From positions 1 to 7,229 of the forward strand of contig JBIICM010000130.1 of the NCBI GenBank assembly GCA_044238875.1: 7,229 bases of DNA, read 5' to 3'. How positions within the stretch are numbered: the stretch's first letter is position 1; the number at the start of each line of letters is the position of its first letter. Below are positions 6,366 to 7,229 of the stretch, piece by piece. Made by a program: the position numbers and the translations under genes. Source of the stretch: JAIBAI01 sp044238875 (lineage in GTDB: Bacteria > Bacteroidota > Bacteroidia > M30B66). The notes under the pieces are model-generated. The model was given only the letters and a program-made list of their open reading frames with translations, was not told where the DNA came from and made no database searches.

Positions 6366-7229
6366 TTAGTGATTATCGGCAGCCTTGAGGTCCTTTAGTA
6401 TTCTGAAATGTTTGGGAAGATAATTGTTGATTCTTCCCGGTACTGCCTTGATCCAGCCAAGACCCAATCCATTGTATCGGATAAGAAACCAACCTTTTCC
6501 GGGATGCGGAATGCCTGTTGTTTCTTTCTTGAGAAAATGAAGTGACTGCTGCAAATCAAGTGTTATGGAAGGTACATTGTCTGACAGCTCAAGGCTTAAC
6601 GCCAGGTCATGATGGGGAATGAAATCTTTTCCAACCGCTTCTCCGGGAAGCAATCCGGCCCTGATTACCCTTAAATGGCTGATGATGGTTGATGCATCTT
6701 TCATGTTTTGCTCAGGCAGAATAACTGTTCCAAGATGGGTATTTAGTTCACGCATTAGTTCACTGCGTTTCAGCCATTCTTTTGCCGGTCCCTTCACAGG
6801 ATAATTTTTCAATGGGTCAGTAGTTTTCGGCTTTTGCGCTGGTACTTCCTTTTTGAATGCTGCCAGAAAAAAACCTTCACCCCTAATTTTCCCCGGGTAA
6901 AATCTGTATCCGTTAGTTGTTGTTACTATTTGCTGATGGGTCGCTGTCAGTGAGGGGAGGGGCTGATTTACACCACCCATTGATATGATTCTTTCAGCCA
7001 TCTGCTCATTTTCTTCAGGCGAAAAGCTGCAGGTAGCATAGAGCAGAATACCGCCCTCTTTGAGTGCGGGCCAGATATCTTCAAGTATTCTCGACTGTCT
7101 GGCGGCACAGTGTTTCACTGAATCGGGCATCCATTGCTCCATCGCGGCCGGGTCTTTGCGGAAAAGGCCGGAGCCAGAGCAGGGGGCATCAACCAATATA
7201 ACATCAAAAAAGCCACCCAATGAAGAAAA
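6366..7229 (-). CDS. rsmF: RsmF-like rRNA (cytosine-C5)-methyltransferase, 5' end outside window
   Basis: This SAM-dependent NOL1/NOP2/Sun-family enzyme methylates C5 of cytosine in RNA; E. coli RsmF acts on C1407 of 16S rRNA. The frame is open to the window edge, so the start and the SAM-binding first part lie to the right; 287 residues are visible. The two signature cysteines are present: the DAPCSGSGLFRKDP motif and the ATCSFSPEENE motif about 50 residues later, which carries the catalytic nucleophile. After a low-complexity joint (PAQKPKTTDPLK) comes the RsmF-type C-terminal RNA-binding region, ending in LIRYNGLGLGWIKAVPGR and YLPKHFRILKDLK, as expected for the PUA-like domain. That tail favours RsmF over RsmB. 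A TTG at 7220 is inside the catalytic domain and is not the start. The gene leads the leftward series, with cdd 10 bases downstream. Confidence 0.88.
   Translation of the reverse strand, partial: FSSLGGFFDVILVDAPCSGSGLFRKDPAAMEQWMPDSVKHCAARQSRILEDIWPALKEGGILLYATCSFSPEENEQMAERIISMGGVNQPLPSLTATHQQIVTTTNGYRFYPGKIRGEGFFLAAFKKEVPAQKPKTTDPLKNYPVKGPAKEWLKRSELMRELNTHLGTVILPEQNMKDASTIISHLRVIRAGLLPGEAVGKDFIPHHDLALSLELSDNVPSITLDLQQSLHFLKKETTGIPHPGKGWFLIRYNGLGLGWIKAVPGRINNYLPKHFRILKDLKAADNH

Noticed and set aside
7218..7220. TTG at 7218-7220 as the start of the rRNA methyltransferase
   Set aside because: It is just before DVILVDAPCSGSG, in the middle of the catalytic domain, and the frame stays open to the edge.
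1..7229. CRISPR array, insertion sequence, tRNA, phage or defence system
   Set aside because: No spaced direct repeats, transposase, terminal inverted repeats, tRNA cloverleaf or defence-type protein was seen; the content is housekeeping and stress genes.

Overview
The window looks like ordinary chromosomal DNA from a Bacteroidetes (Bacteroidota) bacterium, possibly of the Chitinophagales/Sphingobacteriia type. The evidence is a type IX secretion (T9SS) sorting domain on the first protein, starts with A-rich leaders and no clear Shine-Dalgarno, a TTTG/TAnnTTTG-type promoter, and closest-looking family features (one-lipoyl E2 next to E1-alpha, RsmF-like methyltransferase). This is judged by eye from protein motifs; no database search was run.

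Left part (1-1158): the 3' end of a secreted delta-60-repeat protein with a T9SS tail runs rightward to 571. Facing it on the minus strand (608-869) is a short wreck of a 4,5-DOPA dioxygenase (YgiD/LigB-type) gene. Its first ~46 codons and last ~41 codons survive, but the ~180 codons between are gone and the two ends are in different frames. An AT-rich stretch of about 290 bases follows, with no gene but with weak promoter-like and inverted-repeat elements ahead of katG.

Middle (1159-3541): a full-length catalase-peroxidase KatG with all catalytic residues and, unusually, an N-terminal Sec signal peptide, which predicts a periplasmic enzyme. It ends at a strong symmetrical hairpin flanked by A7 and T7 that can terminate transcription from both sides.

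Right part (3542-7229): four minus-strand genes in close succession, read leftward: an RsmF/NOL1-NOP2-Sun type rRNA m5C methyltransferase (5' end outside the window), cytidine deaminase cdd, pyruvate dehydrogenase E1-alpha pdhA and E2 pdhC. Gaps are 10, 54 and 18 bases. A good Bacteroidetes-type promoter lies in the 54-base gap before pdhA, so pdhA-pdhC can probably be transcribed on their own. E1-beta and E3 are not in the window. PdhA and PdhC together take pyruvate to acetyl-CoA; cdd salvages pyrimidines; the methyltransferase modifies rRNA. KatG removes peroxide.

I found no convincing undescribed system. The most interesting points are the internally deleted dioxygenase pseudogene and the exported KatG.
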